DNA of 64,000 nt from DATBAX01 sp963762965 (GTDB taxonomy: Bacteria; Acidobacteriota; Terriglobia; Terriglobales; Acidobacteriaceae), in contig CAVXME010000001.1 in NCBI GenBank assembly GCA_963762965.1, positions 1,240,001-1,304,000 on the forward strand, written 5' to 3'. The notes beneath the pieces were generated by a model, which saw only the letters and a program-made list of their open reading frames with translations, did no database searches and was not told the DNA's origin. This document shows positions 30,072-38,285 of this stretch, piece by piece (within the stretch, counting starts at the first letter, position 1; the number at the start of each line of letters is the position of its first letter). A program made the translations under genes and the position numbers.

Positions 30072-32369
30072 CTAGTAGTGAAAGCGGTAGCGCAACTCGA
30101 GGTAAATTTCACGAGGGTTGTTCCAATGATATCCCCCGAAGGTGAGGCTGTTGTCGTATTCGACGCGGCGGTTGGCGACGTTCAGTGCGTTGAGCGAGGC
30201 GGAAACCCGTTCCCCGAAATCCTTGCCGAGCGACAGATCGAAGGTGGTGTGTCGGGGCAGGTAGTCGCCCGGATATGGTTCGCCGGGAAAAGCGTTGCTG
30301 AATCCGGAGCCGTAATAAACATTAGTGGAAGCATAGCTGCGCCAGGGAAGGCTGACGTCGCCGCCGACGTTGAGGGTGTTGCGCTGATCGTGATCGAGCG
30401 GGCTGAGTTCGGGAGAATAGGAAAAATCGGTGAGGCCGCCGGTGATGGTGCCGGCGCCTTCGCCAATTTGATTGGAATAGGCGAGATGGAGTTGTCCGCG
30501 ATGGGCGAAGCGCGGGGAGCGGAGGGTAAGCTCCCAGCCGCGAATGACTGCCTGAGCAACGGTGAGCGGGAAGAAGATGTTGGAAGCGCCAATGTTGTTG
30601 TGATCGAGGAAATTCACCACGTTGGTACGGAAGTTGTCGGCGTCGAGGACCCATCCGCGGTAAGGAATGGTGACCCCGAACTGATGTTCTTCGTCGCGCT
30701 CGCCAAACAGCGGAACGAAGCCGCAATCAGGCGGCTGGCATTGTGAGATGAGCGGGCCGGAGACGGTTTCGATGGGCGGCGCCTGATAGTAGTGCCCGTA
30801 GAAAGCGCGGAATGTCCAATTCAAGCGTGGGACGGTGACGGTCGCGCCAAAGCGTGGCTGGATGGCGGTCTCGTCCACCGGTGGGGCAGTCGCGGTGGGC
30901 GCGAAGTTGCCTTCGGAGAATCGTGTGGGGCGCATGCCGGCCGAGAGTGTCACCCAGGGAAAGGGCGTGAACTTGTCGTCAATGTAGAAGGTTTCCTGAT
31001 TGGCCGTGGGCGTTTCTTTGTCGGTGAAGGGCGAGTTGCCGCTGCCGTCGTTGAAGATGGCGCCGAAGAGCTGGTTATCGCTTTGGTAGAAACTCAGGAA
31101 ACCAACCTGGAGATCGTTCTTCTTGTAGTTGGCGGCGAAGCTGGCCTGGCCTCCGGCGTAAGTGGAGCTGCGGTCTTCCGTGGTGGCGATCGGGATGTCG
31201 GTGGGGCGGCTGTTGTAGTCGCCACTGTTGTAGTGGTAGAAGGGCGAAACCGTGGTCATGAGGTGGGAGTTGAAAGTGTGGACCCAGGTAAATAGCACGC
31301 CGGCGTCGGCTTCATGTTCGCCATCGCGCAGGCCGATGCTGGGGGTGTACTGATCGCTGGCCGGGTTGTTTTCGATGTCATTGGGGAAGGGGTCGTAGGG
31401 GATCTGGAAATAGTCGCGACGCAGCGAGGTGATGAGGCGAAGCTGGTTGGCTGGGTCGACATTGAAAATAAAAGAGCCGAAACCGCCGACGCCGTTGACG
31501 GCATCGTGTACGACTTGGGGAACGGGCGGCTGCAGTCCGAGATCGCTGCGGTTGCCGTTGACGCTGGCATAGTAGGCGAAGCGTTGGGTGTGGCTGCCGA
31601 AACTTAATGCATCGTTGGTCTGGTAGAAGTTTCCAGCGCTCATGACCAGTTCGGCTTGATTGTTGCGTTCGAAACCGGTGCGGGGCACGACATTGAAGAT
31701 CCCGTAGGTGCGGTCGCCGAATTCGGCGCCGTAGCTGCCGCGATTGGCCTCCACATATTCCAGGTCTTTGGGATCGAACTGTGGGCCAACATTCTGTGCG
31801 ATGGCGGTGTTGATGACCGGGATACCGTCCAAGAGCCAGGTGGTTTGGTGGCCACCGCGGATGTGCAGCATGTCGTGCGTCACATAGGAGCCGGGGACGT
31901 AGTCGGTGATCATGGCCAGACTGTTGGAGCGGTCAGCGCCGGGGGTGCGCTGGATGTCGAGGCTATCGATCAGAGTGATGGGAGTGGCGGAGTCCGTCGG
32001 GGCGACTGCGGGCGCACCGGAAACGGTGACCTTTTCGTTGGCCGAAGCCACTCGCAGCTGGAAATGAACGACTGGGACCGTACCCGATATTACGGTGACG
32101 TCCTGTGCGGTCTGGGCGAAGCCGGGACTGGCGACGGACACGGAGTAGTCTCCGAGGGGGACGGCGTTGAGCTGGAATTCGCCGCTGGCGTCGGTGGTGA
32201 CGGTTTTCGTCCATTCCGACGATTTGGCTTTGAGCATGACCATGGCACCCTCAATCGGACGATGCTGCGGATCGTGGACAATGCCGCGAATGGCTCCGTA
32301 AACGTTGGCGAAAGCAAAAGCGGACAGCAGGAGCAGTCCGCTGAGGGATGCGATGCGAATGAGTTTCAT
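30072..32369 (-). CDS. TonB-dependent receptor with carboxypeptidase-regulatory-like domain
   Basis: 765 residues; outer-membrane beta-barrel importer. The signal peptide is MKLIRIASLSGLLLLSAFAF (start ATG 32369). Next comes an Ig-like regulatory domain (GAIRGIVHDPQHRPIEGAMV, about 25-105), then a plug domain with ITLIDSLDIQRTPGADRSNS and HIRGGHQTTWLLDGIPV, and a barrel that ends in YLELRYRFHY with a terminal aromatic. The cargo is not visible. Neighbours (Cys-rich secreted protein upstream, SCO1 and VKOR downstream) point to a metal, possibly copper, but a siderophore or oligosaccharide cargo is not excluded. An upstream in-frame ATG (32441) lies in a repeat and lacks a signal peptide. Confidence 0.9.
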   Translation of the reverse strand: MKLIRIASLSGLLLLSAFAFANVYGAIRGIVHDPQHRPIEGAMVMLKAKSSEWTKTVTTDASGEFQLNAVPLGDYSVSVASPGFAQTAQDVTVISGTVPVVHFQLRVASANEKVTVSGAPAVAPTDSATPITLIDSLDIQRTPGADRSNSLAMITDYVPGSYVTHDMLHIRGGHQTTWLLDGIPVINTAIAQNVGPQFDPKDLEYVEANRGSYGAEFGDRTYGIFNVVPRTGFERNNQAELVMSAGNFYQTNDALSFGSHTQRFAYYASVNGNRSDLGLQPPVPQVVHDAVNGVGGFGSFIFNVDPANQLRLITSLRRDYFQIPYDPFPNDIENNPASDQYTPSIGLRDGEHEADAGVLFTWVHTFNSHLMTTVSPFYHYNSGDYNSRPTDIPIATTEDRSSTYAGGQASFAANYKKNDLQVGFLSFYQSDNQLFGAIFNDGSGNSPFTDKETPTANQETFYIDDKFTPFPWVTLSAGMRPTRFSEGNFAPTATAPPVDETAIQPRFGATVTVPRLNWTFRAFYGHYYQAPPIETVSGPLISQCQPPDCGFVPLFGERDEEHQFGVTIPYRGWVLDADNFRTNVVNFLDHNNIGASNIFFPLTVAQAVIRGWELTLRSPRFAHRGQLHLAYSNQIGEGAGTITGGLTDFSYSPELSPLDHDQRNTLNVGGDVSLPWRSYASTNVYYGSGFSNAFPGEPYPGDYLPRHTTFDLSLGKDFGERVSASLNALNVANRRVEYDNSLTFGGYHWNNPREIYLELRYRFHY

Positions 32370-32512
32370 GAGTTCTCCAAAAACAGGGCTCAAGCCCGTG
32401 CTGAAAAACAGTTTTTTCGCAGCGCTTAAGGGCTGCGCCACCCAAAATCAGGGGTGTGGGTTTGCCGAGCGTGCTCGGCTGGACTGCGGGAATCTGTCCC
32501 TACGTGAGCTGT

Positions 32513-32857
32513 TTAGGAGAATTGCGGAGGGGCGCGGCCGGAATGGGAAGTGCTGCGAGTGTCGCTGCAGTGAACAAAATCTAGAGCGGAAGAAAGAGTC
32601 GCTGATACCGGAGTGAAGTAAGCGCTCCGGGCCCCCGGGTTTTCTGCCCATTGCGAAACTGTCACCGGGCGGCAGCAATCGCGATTGCAGCAAGTGGGTT
32701 GGGCTCGGAACTGCAAGCCACCAGATGCGCCTGTGCAGTCCTGCTTCATCCGCACGCAGCAGGCATGCGGAGCGGGCGCAGTAGTCGCCAGGGCCACGGG
32801 AGCGAAGATGCTCACCAGCAGCAGGATTAACAAGAATCTGGCGGTCAGACGATGCAT
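32513..32857 (-). CDS. Cys-rich secreted small protein
   Basis: 114 residues. Signal peptide MHRLTARFLLILLLVSIFAP then VALAT. The mature part is Cys/His-rich: HACCVRMKQDC, CC at NRDCC (QPTCCNRDCCRPV) and a lone HC at DFVHCSD, giving nine cysteines in about 90 residues. This density suggests metal binding or disulfides outside the cytoplasm. No named family recognised. It sits 143 bases before the TonB receptor gene, same direction, next to SCO1 and VKOR genes, which favours a copper or other soft-metal role. Confidence 0.65.
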   Translation of the reverse strand: MHRLTARFLLILLLVSIFAPVALATTAPAPHACCVRMKQDCTGASGGLQFRAQPTCCNRDCCRPVTVSQWAENPGARSAYFTPVSATLSSALDFVHCSDTRSTSHSGRAPPQFS

Positions 32858-32907
32858 TTCCTACAGGATAGGTGATTGCGGATGGGGGTGCAAGCAGCAA
32901 GCCGAGG

Positions 32908-33294
32908 TCATTTCCATAATACGAAGCGTCCGCCGTCGGTAAACAGGATGACCAAGTTCATCACGATGAACATCAATTCGTAGTGCCAGCCGGAATTCTT
33001 GTCGCCCCAGAAACCAGTGTGCCAGACGAAGATTTTCTTTTCGATGGCTCCCAGCATGATGAGGATCAGTCCGATGGCGGCTAACTGGGTGAGTACACCA
33101 AAAGCTAGGCCGAGTCCTCCTGCGACTTCAGCAATGCCAAGGAAGATGGCGAAGCCCTTGCTCATGCCGATGCTCTTGCTGCGAGCGTCTGGATTCTTGA
33201 GATCGCTAAAGCCGCTGGCGGCAAAAACCAGAGCAACCATCAGGCGGAGAAGAAGGAGTCCGAGGTCGGTGAAGTGGGCGAGTTGAGGGAACAT
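32908..33294 (-). CDS. DoxX-family membrane protein
   Basis: 128 residues with four hydrophobic helices of the DoxX type: LGLLLLRLMVALVFAASGFS, SKGFAIFLGIAEVAGGLGLA, LAAIGLILIMLGAIEKKIFV and YELMFIVMNLVILFTDGG. DoxX-like proteins are linked to redox or thiosulfate metabolism and, in mycobacteria, to an oxidative-stress membrane complex; most are of unknown function. It is followed after 50 bases by the Cys-rich secreted protein gene and preceded at 12 bases by the Mpo1-like gene, so may be the middle of a short operon. Confidence 0.85.
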   Translation of the reverse strand: MFPQLAHFTDLGLLLLRLMVALVFAASGFSDLKNPDARSKSIGMSKGFAIFLGIAEVAGGLGLAFGVLTQLAAIGLILIMLGAIEKKIFVWHTGFWGDKNSGWHYELMFIVMNLVILFTDGGRFVLWK

Positions 33295-33306
33295 GGAGTT
33301 TTTCCT

Positions 33307-33621
33307 CTAGGCTTTGCCGTTGATTTTGGCCCACCACCAGCGCACGCCGACCAAGAGGAATCGCCAGTCATGGAAGAACTCTGGTTCTTTGCCTTCGAAA
33401 GCGTGGCCGATGAATTGGAGGAGCCATCCCAGCACAAAGAGGGCGGCGGCGTAGGGCCATAGTTTATGGAAGAAGATGCCGGCGAGGAAGAGCGCGAGCG
33501 AAATCAGGATAGTCGGGATGCCCAGGGTGTGGCAGACCCGGTTCACCGGGTGCTGATGGCTGGTCGAGTATTGGGCGACCCACTGCTCGCTGGTGCGGTT
33601 GCCTAACATCACGGGGATCAT
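33307..33621 (-). CDS. Mpo1-like (DUF962) membrane protein
   Basis: 104 residues from ATG 33621. It has the DUF962/YGL010w pattern: QYSTSHQHPVNRVCHTLGIP, two hydrophobic helices (ILISLALFLAGIFF, AAALFVLGWLLQFIGHAF) and the conserved EGKEPEFFHDWRFL. The yeast member Mpo1 is an Fe(II) dioxygenase in 2-hydroxy fatty-acid alpha-oxidation; His in SHQHP and GHAFEGKEP are candidate ligands. Bacterial roles are little known. An ATG at 33663 would start in a decamer repeat and is less likely. Confidence 0.82.
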   Translation of the reverse strand: MIPVMLGNRTSEQWVAQYSTSHQHPVNRVCHTLGIPTILISLALFLAGIFFHKLWPYAAALFVLGWLLQFIGHAFEGKEPEFFHDWRFLLVGVRWWWAKINGKA

Positions 33622-33640
33622 ACAACGGCGGGAAGTTCCT

Positions 33641-33672
33641 GGCCACGGATTTACGCGGATCAACGCGGATGA
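33641..33672. repeat. Decamer tandem repeat CCACGGATTTACG
   Basis: About three 10-base units starting CGGAT. A second block of the same class lies at 58682-58708 (CCACGGATTTCCGCGGATT). Confidence 0.6.
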
Positions 33673-33680
33673 TGATTCCT

Positions 33681-34451
33681 TTACAACTTTCGTCCTCGAG
33701 ACACCGTGACCTCAGACCCGTCGGCGAGAAAAGCTGATGTAGGTGGATTTCTTAGTACTGCGGCCAGCTCCTTGCCATAAAGCTCTTCCATATCACCTTC
33801 GACCACAACGTTTTCGCCACTCCATACTCCCCAAGCGGGATGAGCAACACGATACTCCGTACACCCATGATCTCTCTGGGCTGCATACCCCCAATAGTGC
33901 TCGGTGATGAACTGCTCTTCTGAGCCTGCTTTTGGCAGCGCCGGATTGCCCTTAACGCTTAAACCAATTCTGTTCCATCTGATTCCGGTTTTCCAGGTGT
34001 ACTCGACGACAAGCTCACTACTGTCTTTCGTCTGAATCTGGTGCGACATGGGCAGCGAGACGTAATTCTCGTTGTAGACAGTACGAGCGACAGTGGCAAT
34101 GGCCCAGCGGGGAACGATCTCCCGGATGAATACGACGCCTCTTCTAATTTCTTCTTGCTCCTGACGACGCACGTAGAAGCGGAGGTTCACCTCTTCGAAG
34201 TTGCGATGAAATGGAAAGGGAGTGCCGAATACTTTAGTGTTGAGAAACCGGAAGCCGACCAGGCTGAGAAAGGTTTTTCCGTTCCATTGATCCAGCTCGG
34301 TTCCGGCGGGAATCGATTTGAGCAGCAGGCCGGGATCCACCTCATAGTTCAGCATCACCAGATGCCGCCATTCCGCAGTGAGGAAAACCCCTTTCGGACT
34401 TGAGTTTGCAGAATGGCCGGTGTCCATATATTTCGCCTTCATTCCTACCAT
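33681..34451 (-). CDS. YqjF-like DUF2071 protein
   Basis: 256 residues of the DUF2071 type: TAEWRHLVMLNYEVDPGLLL, GTELDQWNGKTFLSLVGFRF, NFEEVNLRFYVRR and GVVFIREIVPRWAIATVAR. The fold is thought to be related to the acetoacetate-decarboxylase-like barrel, but no enzymatic activity is established. Bacillus YqjF belongs here. It is divergent from the EF-G-like gene, 112 bases away, and leads into the Mpo1-like and DoxX genes. Start could be 34451 or the ATG a few codons later. Confidence 0.85.
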   Translation of the reverse strand: MVGMKAKYMDTGHSANSSPKGVFLTAEWRHLVMLNYEVDPGLLLKSIPAGTELDQWNGKTFLSLVGFRFLNTKVFGTPFPFHRNFEEVNLRFYVRRQEQEEIRRGVVFIREIVPRWAIATVARTVYNENYVSLPMSHQIQTKDSSELVVEYTWKTGIRWNRIGLSVKGNPALPKAGSEEQFITEHYWGYAAQRDHGCTEYRVAHPAWGVWSGENVVVEGDMEELYGKELAAVLRNPPTSAFLADGSEVTVSRGRKL

Positions 34452-34563
34452 AGCAGGTCAAAATCAGCCCACATTTTCCATCATTTATTCCCAGTTGAGC
34501 CCGGCGGGCTGCGGTGGTAGCATCCTAGGCTTTGCGGCAATCCAGGCTCCAAGGAGCGAACCC

Positions 34564-36681
34564 GTGAAAGCTTATGAAGGCGCAAATATCCGCAATGTTG
34601 CAATTGTGGGACATGGACATGCGGGCAAGACCTCTCTAGTGTCGGCGATGCTGTATGCCGCGGGCGCGACCCAGCGGCTGGGCCGGGTGGATGACGGTTC
34701 GACCACCACCGATTACGACGACGAAGAGATCGCCCGCAAGATGTCCATCGCCGCCAGTCTGGCTTATGTGGAGTGGGACAAGACGAAGATCAATATCGTG
34801 GACACGCCTGGGTTCAACATGTTCGTCCATGAAGCCAAGCTGGTGCTTCCAGTGGTGGATGCCGCGATTGTGGTGGTGGATGGCGTCGCCGGCGTGGAAG
34901 TGGTAACCGAGCGGGTTTGGAATTACTGCGAAGAATACAAGACGCCGCGGCTGATTGTGGCCAGCCGCATGGACCGCGAGCATGCTGATGCCGAGCGTGT
35001 GCTGGAATCGCTGACGACAGCGTTTGGGCGGTCGGTGATCCCTCTGGAGTTGCCGATTGGGAGTGAAAAGAATTTTAGCGGCGTAATCGATCTTGTCCGC
35101 ATGAAGGCCTATACCTACACCCTGGGAGGCGACGGAAAAGGAAAAGAGACGGAGATTCCCGCGAATTTGAAAGACCGGGCGCAGGAAGCCCACGAAAAGT
35201 TGGTGGAGATTGTCGCCGAGGGCGACGACAAACTGATGGAAGAATTCTTCGAGAAAGGGACCATCCCGGAAGAAGACCTGGTGCCGGCGCTGCACAATGC
35301 CATTCGCGAGGACAAGATTTTTCCGGTGATCTTTGGGTCGGGGCTGGGCAACATTGGGGCGGACCGGGTGATGGATTTTATTGTGGATTACACGCCTGCG
35401 CCGTCCGAGCATGAGTGGGTGCAGGGGGAGCCGACGGCGTCGAGTAATGGCGAGGCTCCTAAGCGGCATGAAACGGATGCGGAGCCGGTGTCGTTGTATG
35501 TTTTCAAGACGGTGTCGGATGCGTTCGCGGGGCGAATTTCTTACTTCAAAGTGTTTTCCGGCGTGCTGAAGAACGATGCGACGGTGCAGAATTTTTCGCG
35601 AGGGTCGGCAGAGAAACTGGCGCATATTTCCATCATGCAGGGGAAGAATACCGTGCCCGTGACAGAACTGCATGCGGGTGATATTGGGGCGGTCTCGAAA
35701 TTGAAAGACACGCTTACCGGTGACACGTTGGGCGACAAGTCGGCACCGATCCAATATCCACGGGTGAAATTGCCTGAGCCGGCGATTACTTTCGCCATCG
35801 AGCCGAAGAGCCGGGCGGATGAAGACAAGCTGGGGCCGGGCATCCACAAGCTGATGGAAGAAGACGCCATGCTACGGTTCTTCCGCGATCCGCAGACGAA
35901 GGAATTCCTGATCGCGGGTACGGGACAGCAGCATATTGAAGTCGTCGTCTCGAAGATGAAGAAGCGGTACCACACGGACGTCATTCTGCATGCGCCCAAA
36001 GTGCCGTATCGCGAAACCATTCGCGGCAAGGCTGACGTGCAAGGCAAGCACAAGAAACAGACCGGCGGACACGGGCAGTATGGCGATTGCAAAATCAAGA
36101 TGGAACCGCTGCCGCGCGGCGGAGAGTTTGAGTTTGTGAACGACATTTTTGGCGGATCGATTCCGAAAAACTATATTCCCGCCATTGAAAAGGGAATTAG
36201 AGACGCCGCCGCGCGCGGATATCTTGCCGGGTTTCCCATGGTCGATTTCCGGGTCATCCTTTATGACGGTTCGTATCACGATGTGGATTCGAACGATATG
36301 TCATTTCAGATGGCGGGGCGTATCGCGTTCCGGAAAGCGATGGAACAGGCGAAGCCTACACTGCTGGAGCCGGTGATGGTCGCCGAGATCACCGCTCCCG
36401 ATGAGTTTGCCGGCTCGATTATGGGGGATTTGAACAGCCGGCGGGGACGCATTCAGGGAATGGACAACAAGGGCGGCAATACGATTGTGAAAGCCGAAGT
36501 GCCCATGTCCGAGATGCTGACTTACGGCGTCGATCTGACGGCGATGACGCAGGGCCGTGCCAGTTTCAACATGGAAATGCACCACTACGACGTGGTGCCG
36601 GGACAGTTGCAGGACAAGATTGTGGAGAAGGCAAGAGCGGCGCGTGGAGATGTGAAGGAAGAGGAAGATAAAGCGTCTTGA
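34564..36681 (+). CDS. Elongation factor G-like GTPase (FusA2-type)
   Basis: 705 residues from GTG 34564, which has AAGGAG 7 bases upstream; the open frame before it has no such signal. Domain order follows EF-G: GTPase, beta-barrel, and domains III-V (IMGDLNSRRGRIQGMDNKGG near the end). The GTPase differs from classical EF-G: P-loop VGHGHAGKTSL replaces AHIDAGKTT, the switch I RGITI motif is replaced by ARKMSIAAS, and G3 is DTPGFNMF in place of DTPGHVDF. This matches the EF-G-like / EF-G II group, many of which do not drive normal translocation. The standard fusA would be expected in the str operon elsewhere. Confidence 0.9.
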   Translation: MKAYEGANIRNVAIVGHGHAGKTSLVSAMLYAAGATQRLGRVDDGSTTTDYDDEEIARKMSIAASLAYVEWDKTKINIVDTPGFNMFVHEAKLVLPVVDAAIVVVDGVAGVEVVTERVWNYCEEYKTPRLIVASRMDREHADAERVLESLTTAFGRSVIPLELPIGSEKNFSGVIDLVRMKAYTYTLGGDGKGKETEIPANLKDRAQEAHEKLVEIVAEGDDKLMEEFFEKGTIPEEDLVPALHNAIREDKIFPVIFGSGLGNIGADRVMDFIVDYTPAPSEHEWVQGEPTASSNGEAPKRHETDAEPVSLYVFKTVSDAFAGRISYFKVFSGVLKNDATVQNFSRGSAEKLAHISIMQGKNTVPVTELHAGDIGAVSKLKDTLTGDTLGDKSAPIQYPRVKLPEPAITFAIEPKSRADEDKLGPGIHKLMEEDAMLRFFRDPQTKEFLIAGTGQQHIEVVVSKMKKRYHTDVILHAPKVPYRETIRGKADVQGKHKKQTGGHGQYGDCKIKMEPLPRGGEFEFVNDIFGGSIPKNYIPAIEKGIRDAAARGYLAGFPMVDFRVILYDGSYHDVDSNDMSFQMAGRIAFRKAMEQAKPTLLEPVMVAEITAPDEFAGSIMGDLNSRRGRIQGMDNKGGNTIVKAEVPMSEMLTYGVDLTAMTQGRASFNMEMHHYDVVPGQLQDKIVEKARAARGDVKEEEDKAS

Positions 36682-36688
36682 CTTGTTC

Positions 36689-37114
36689 TTATGCCGCCTT
36701 CAGACCTACTGCTTTTGCTAACTTGGCCTGGCGATCGTCGAAAGTCCAGAATTGTTCGGCCTTGAGTTCGAGTGCGCAGGCTACGTGCAAGCTGTCGAGG
36801 GTTCGGATGCCGAGTTTTGGGGCGTAGCGACGGGCGAGCTCGGCGCAAAGCTCGAAAGCGTTTTCCGGCAGCGCGGTCTCGAGCCATAAGCCGTCCGCCC
36901 GGTCGCGCTTCAACGTGCCGAAGACGGTATCCGCCTCAGCCTGGGAGATCTTGCGATAAAAAACCTGATTGGCAATGGCATGAGAACATTCCGCTGAGTG
37001 AAGAGGGGTAAACCAGACGCGGGGTTGCCCTTTCACCCGCTCCCGTGCCACCGCAGAATGCGCGTCGAGCACATAGAGCGCGGCTAGAAAACTGGTGTCG
37101 GCGTAGACGGTCAG
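36689..37114 (-). CDS. PIN-domain toxin (VapC-like), non-ATG start
   Basis: VapC toxins are metal-dependent RNases. The frame reads TVYADTSFLAALYVLDAHSA with the first catalytic Asp in YADTSF, then an acidic residue in HSAECSHAI, and the late TLDSLHVACALELKAEQFWT and FDDRQAKLAKAVG with the remaining acids, so the active site looks whole. The only start that keeps YADTSF is CTG at 37114, whose CTGA overlaps the antitoxin TGA exactly where ATGA would be expected. Starting at GTG 37072 would delete the first catalytic Asp. This suggests a damaged or weakened start codon. Confidence 0.8.
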   Translation of the reverse strand: MTVYADTSFLAALYVLDAHSAVARERVKGQPRVWFTPLHSAECSHAIANQVFYRKISQAEADTVFGTLKRDRADGLWLETALPENAFELCAELARRYAPKLGIRTLDSLHVACALELKAEQFWTFDDRQAKLAKAVGLKAA

Positions 37115-37348
37115 AAACGGCCCCGGTCCTTTATCAGGTCATCCACAACGGTTAGAACGCGGTCGCCAAATATTTTCTTGGCGCGAGCCTCGAAATCCGG
37201 CCACTTCGCCGGTTTTTCTTCCGCTTTTTCAGGAACAATGCGGGCGATGACACGGTCACGCTCCTTGAGCTCCACGGTGTTTCCAGCACGCAGCCAGGCT
37301 CTTGAGGCGGCGGGTGTCTCGGAGCTGGCGCAAGTTTAGCGAAGGCAT
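37111..37348 (-). pseudogene. VapB-like antitoxin, frameshifted
   Basis: ATG 37348 opens MPSLNLRQLRDTRRLKS, then the frame runs to a stop 30 codons in. The remainder is in another frame: RAWLRAGNTVELKERDRVIA, RIVPEKAEEKPAKWPDFEAR and a tail ending DDLIKDRGRF, stopping at 37111 with a 4-base overlap to the toxin. Adding one base near 37300 joins these into a normal antitoxin of about 79 residues with a Phd/VapB-type N terminus. It is either genuinely broken, which would be dangerous with an active toxin, or a sequencing error. Confidence 0.75.
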
Positions 37349-37352
37349 GATC

Positions 37353-37381
37353 ACAATGTGACACATTATGTGTCACATTGT
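37353..37381. promoter_or_regulatory. Perfect 13-base-arm palindrome upstream of VapBC
   Basis: ACAATGTGACACA-TTA-TGTGTCACATTGT, ending 5 bases before the antitoxin ATG (37348). The position and symmetry fit autoregulation by a VapB/VapBC complex. Confidence 0.85.
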
Positions 37382-37425
37382 CAAACGAAGCCCCATGGCG
37401 GGGGTGGTAATGCAGGGCGGAAATG

Positions 37426-37470
37426 CAGGGATCCTTCGCTGCGCAAAGAACGCTTGTTCAGGATGACAAG
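37426..37470. repeat. Partial variable-core repeat
   Basis: Begins CAGGGATCCTTCGCTGCGC and ends GTTCAGGATGACAAGGG, a shortened relative of the family at 24610, 25179 and 60402. Confidence 0.55.
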
Positions 37471-37526
37471 GGTTGGGTGTATTTTGGTATGCAACTGCAA
37501 CGCAGTACCACGCACGGAGATCTCCT

Positions 37527-38253
37527 ATGAAACTAATCCCCGTTCTTCTCTGCCCTGTTTTCTTTCTGTCGGCTTTTGCTTATGCCGCCGAGACACAAAT
37601 TTTCGCCACCTCCGCCGGGCCGGTAAAGATCACACCTCTATATCACGCCAGTACGTTGATTGAGGCGGGAGGAAAGACGATTTATCTGGATCCTTCCAAT
37701 CCTGCCAAATTCTCGGGATTGCCCAAGGCCGATCTAATTCTGATTACGGACATTCACGGCGATCACATGAATCCCGATTCGATCAAGGAAGTCAGCAAGG
37801 CCGATACGGAGATTCTGGCCGCGCCGGCGGTGGTGCAGACCGTGACCAGCGCCAAGCCCATTGCTAATGGAGAAACGAAAAACTGGGGAGACTGGACGAT
37901 TGAGGCGATCCCCGCATACAACCTGAAGCGCGGTCCTGCTGAGGGGAGAGTTTTTTCACGACAAAGGACGCGGTAATGGCTACGTCCTCACCTACGGCGG
38001 CAAGCGCTTCTACTTTTCAGGCGACACGGAAGGCGTTCCTGAGATGCGGGCTCTGAAGAACATTGATGTGGCGTTTGTGTGCATGAATCTGCCTTACACC
38101 ATGCCGCCCGAAGAGGCGGCGGATGCGGTCAAGGCGTTCCATCCGAAGATTGTTATCCCATACCACTACCGCGGGTCTGATCTTTCGGTCTTTCAAAAAG
38201 GATTGGAAGGGACTGGGATCGAGGTGCGGTTGCTGGAGTGGTATCCGAAGTAA
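37527..38253 (+). pseudogene. Periplasmic MBL-fold metallo-hydrolase, frameshifted
   Basis: ATG 37527 follows CGGAGA and opens a signal peptide MKLIPVLLCPVFFLSAFAYA. The metallo-beta-lactamase fold shows PLYHASTLIEAGGKTIYLDP and the metal motif LITDIHGDHMNPDSI (a TDIHGDH form of HxHxDH). At about 37944 a GGGG run breaks the frame; the correct continuation EFFHDKGRGNGYVLTYGGKR, FYFSGDTEGVPEM, ..., IPYHYRGSD is in the next frame to 38253. Deleting one G restores a protein of about 241 residues. As given the first frame stops at 37976. Function is probably a hydrolase of unknown substrate (UPF0173-like). Confidence 0.82.
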
Positions 38254-38285
38254 GGGTATGCGCAGTTCGTGCTAATATCCGGCCA

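Noticed and set aside
31656..32429. 257-codon open frame on the plus strand
   Set aside because: Shadow of the TonB-dependent receptor; Gly/Val/Asp-rich composition without domain features.
34636..35847. 403-codon open frame on the minus strand
   Set aside because: Antisense of the EF-G-like gene; Arg/His-rich and without recognisable motifs.
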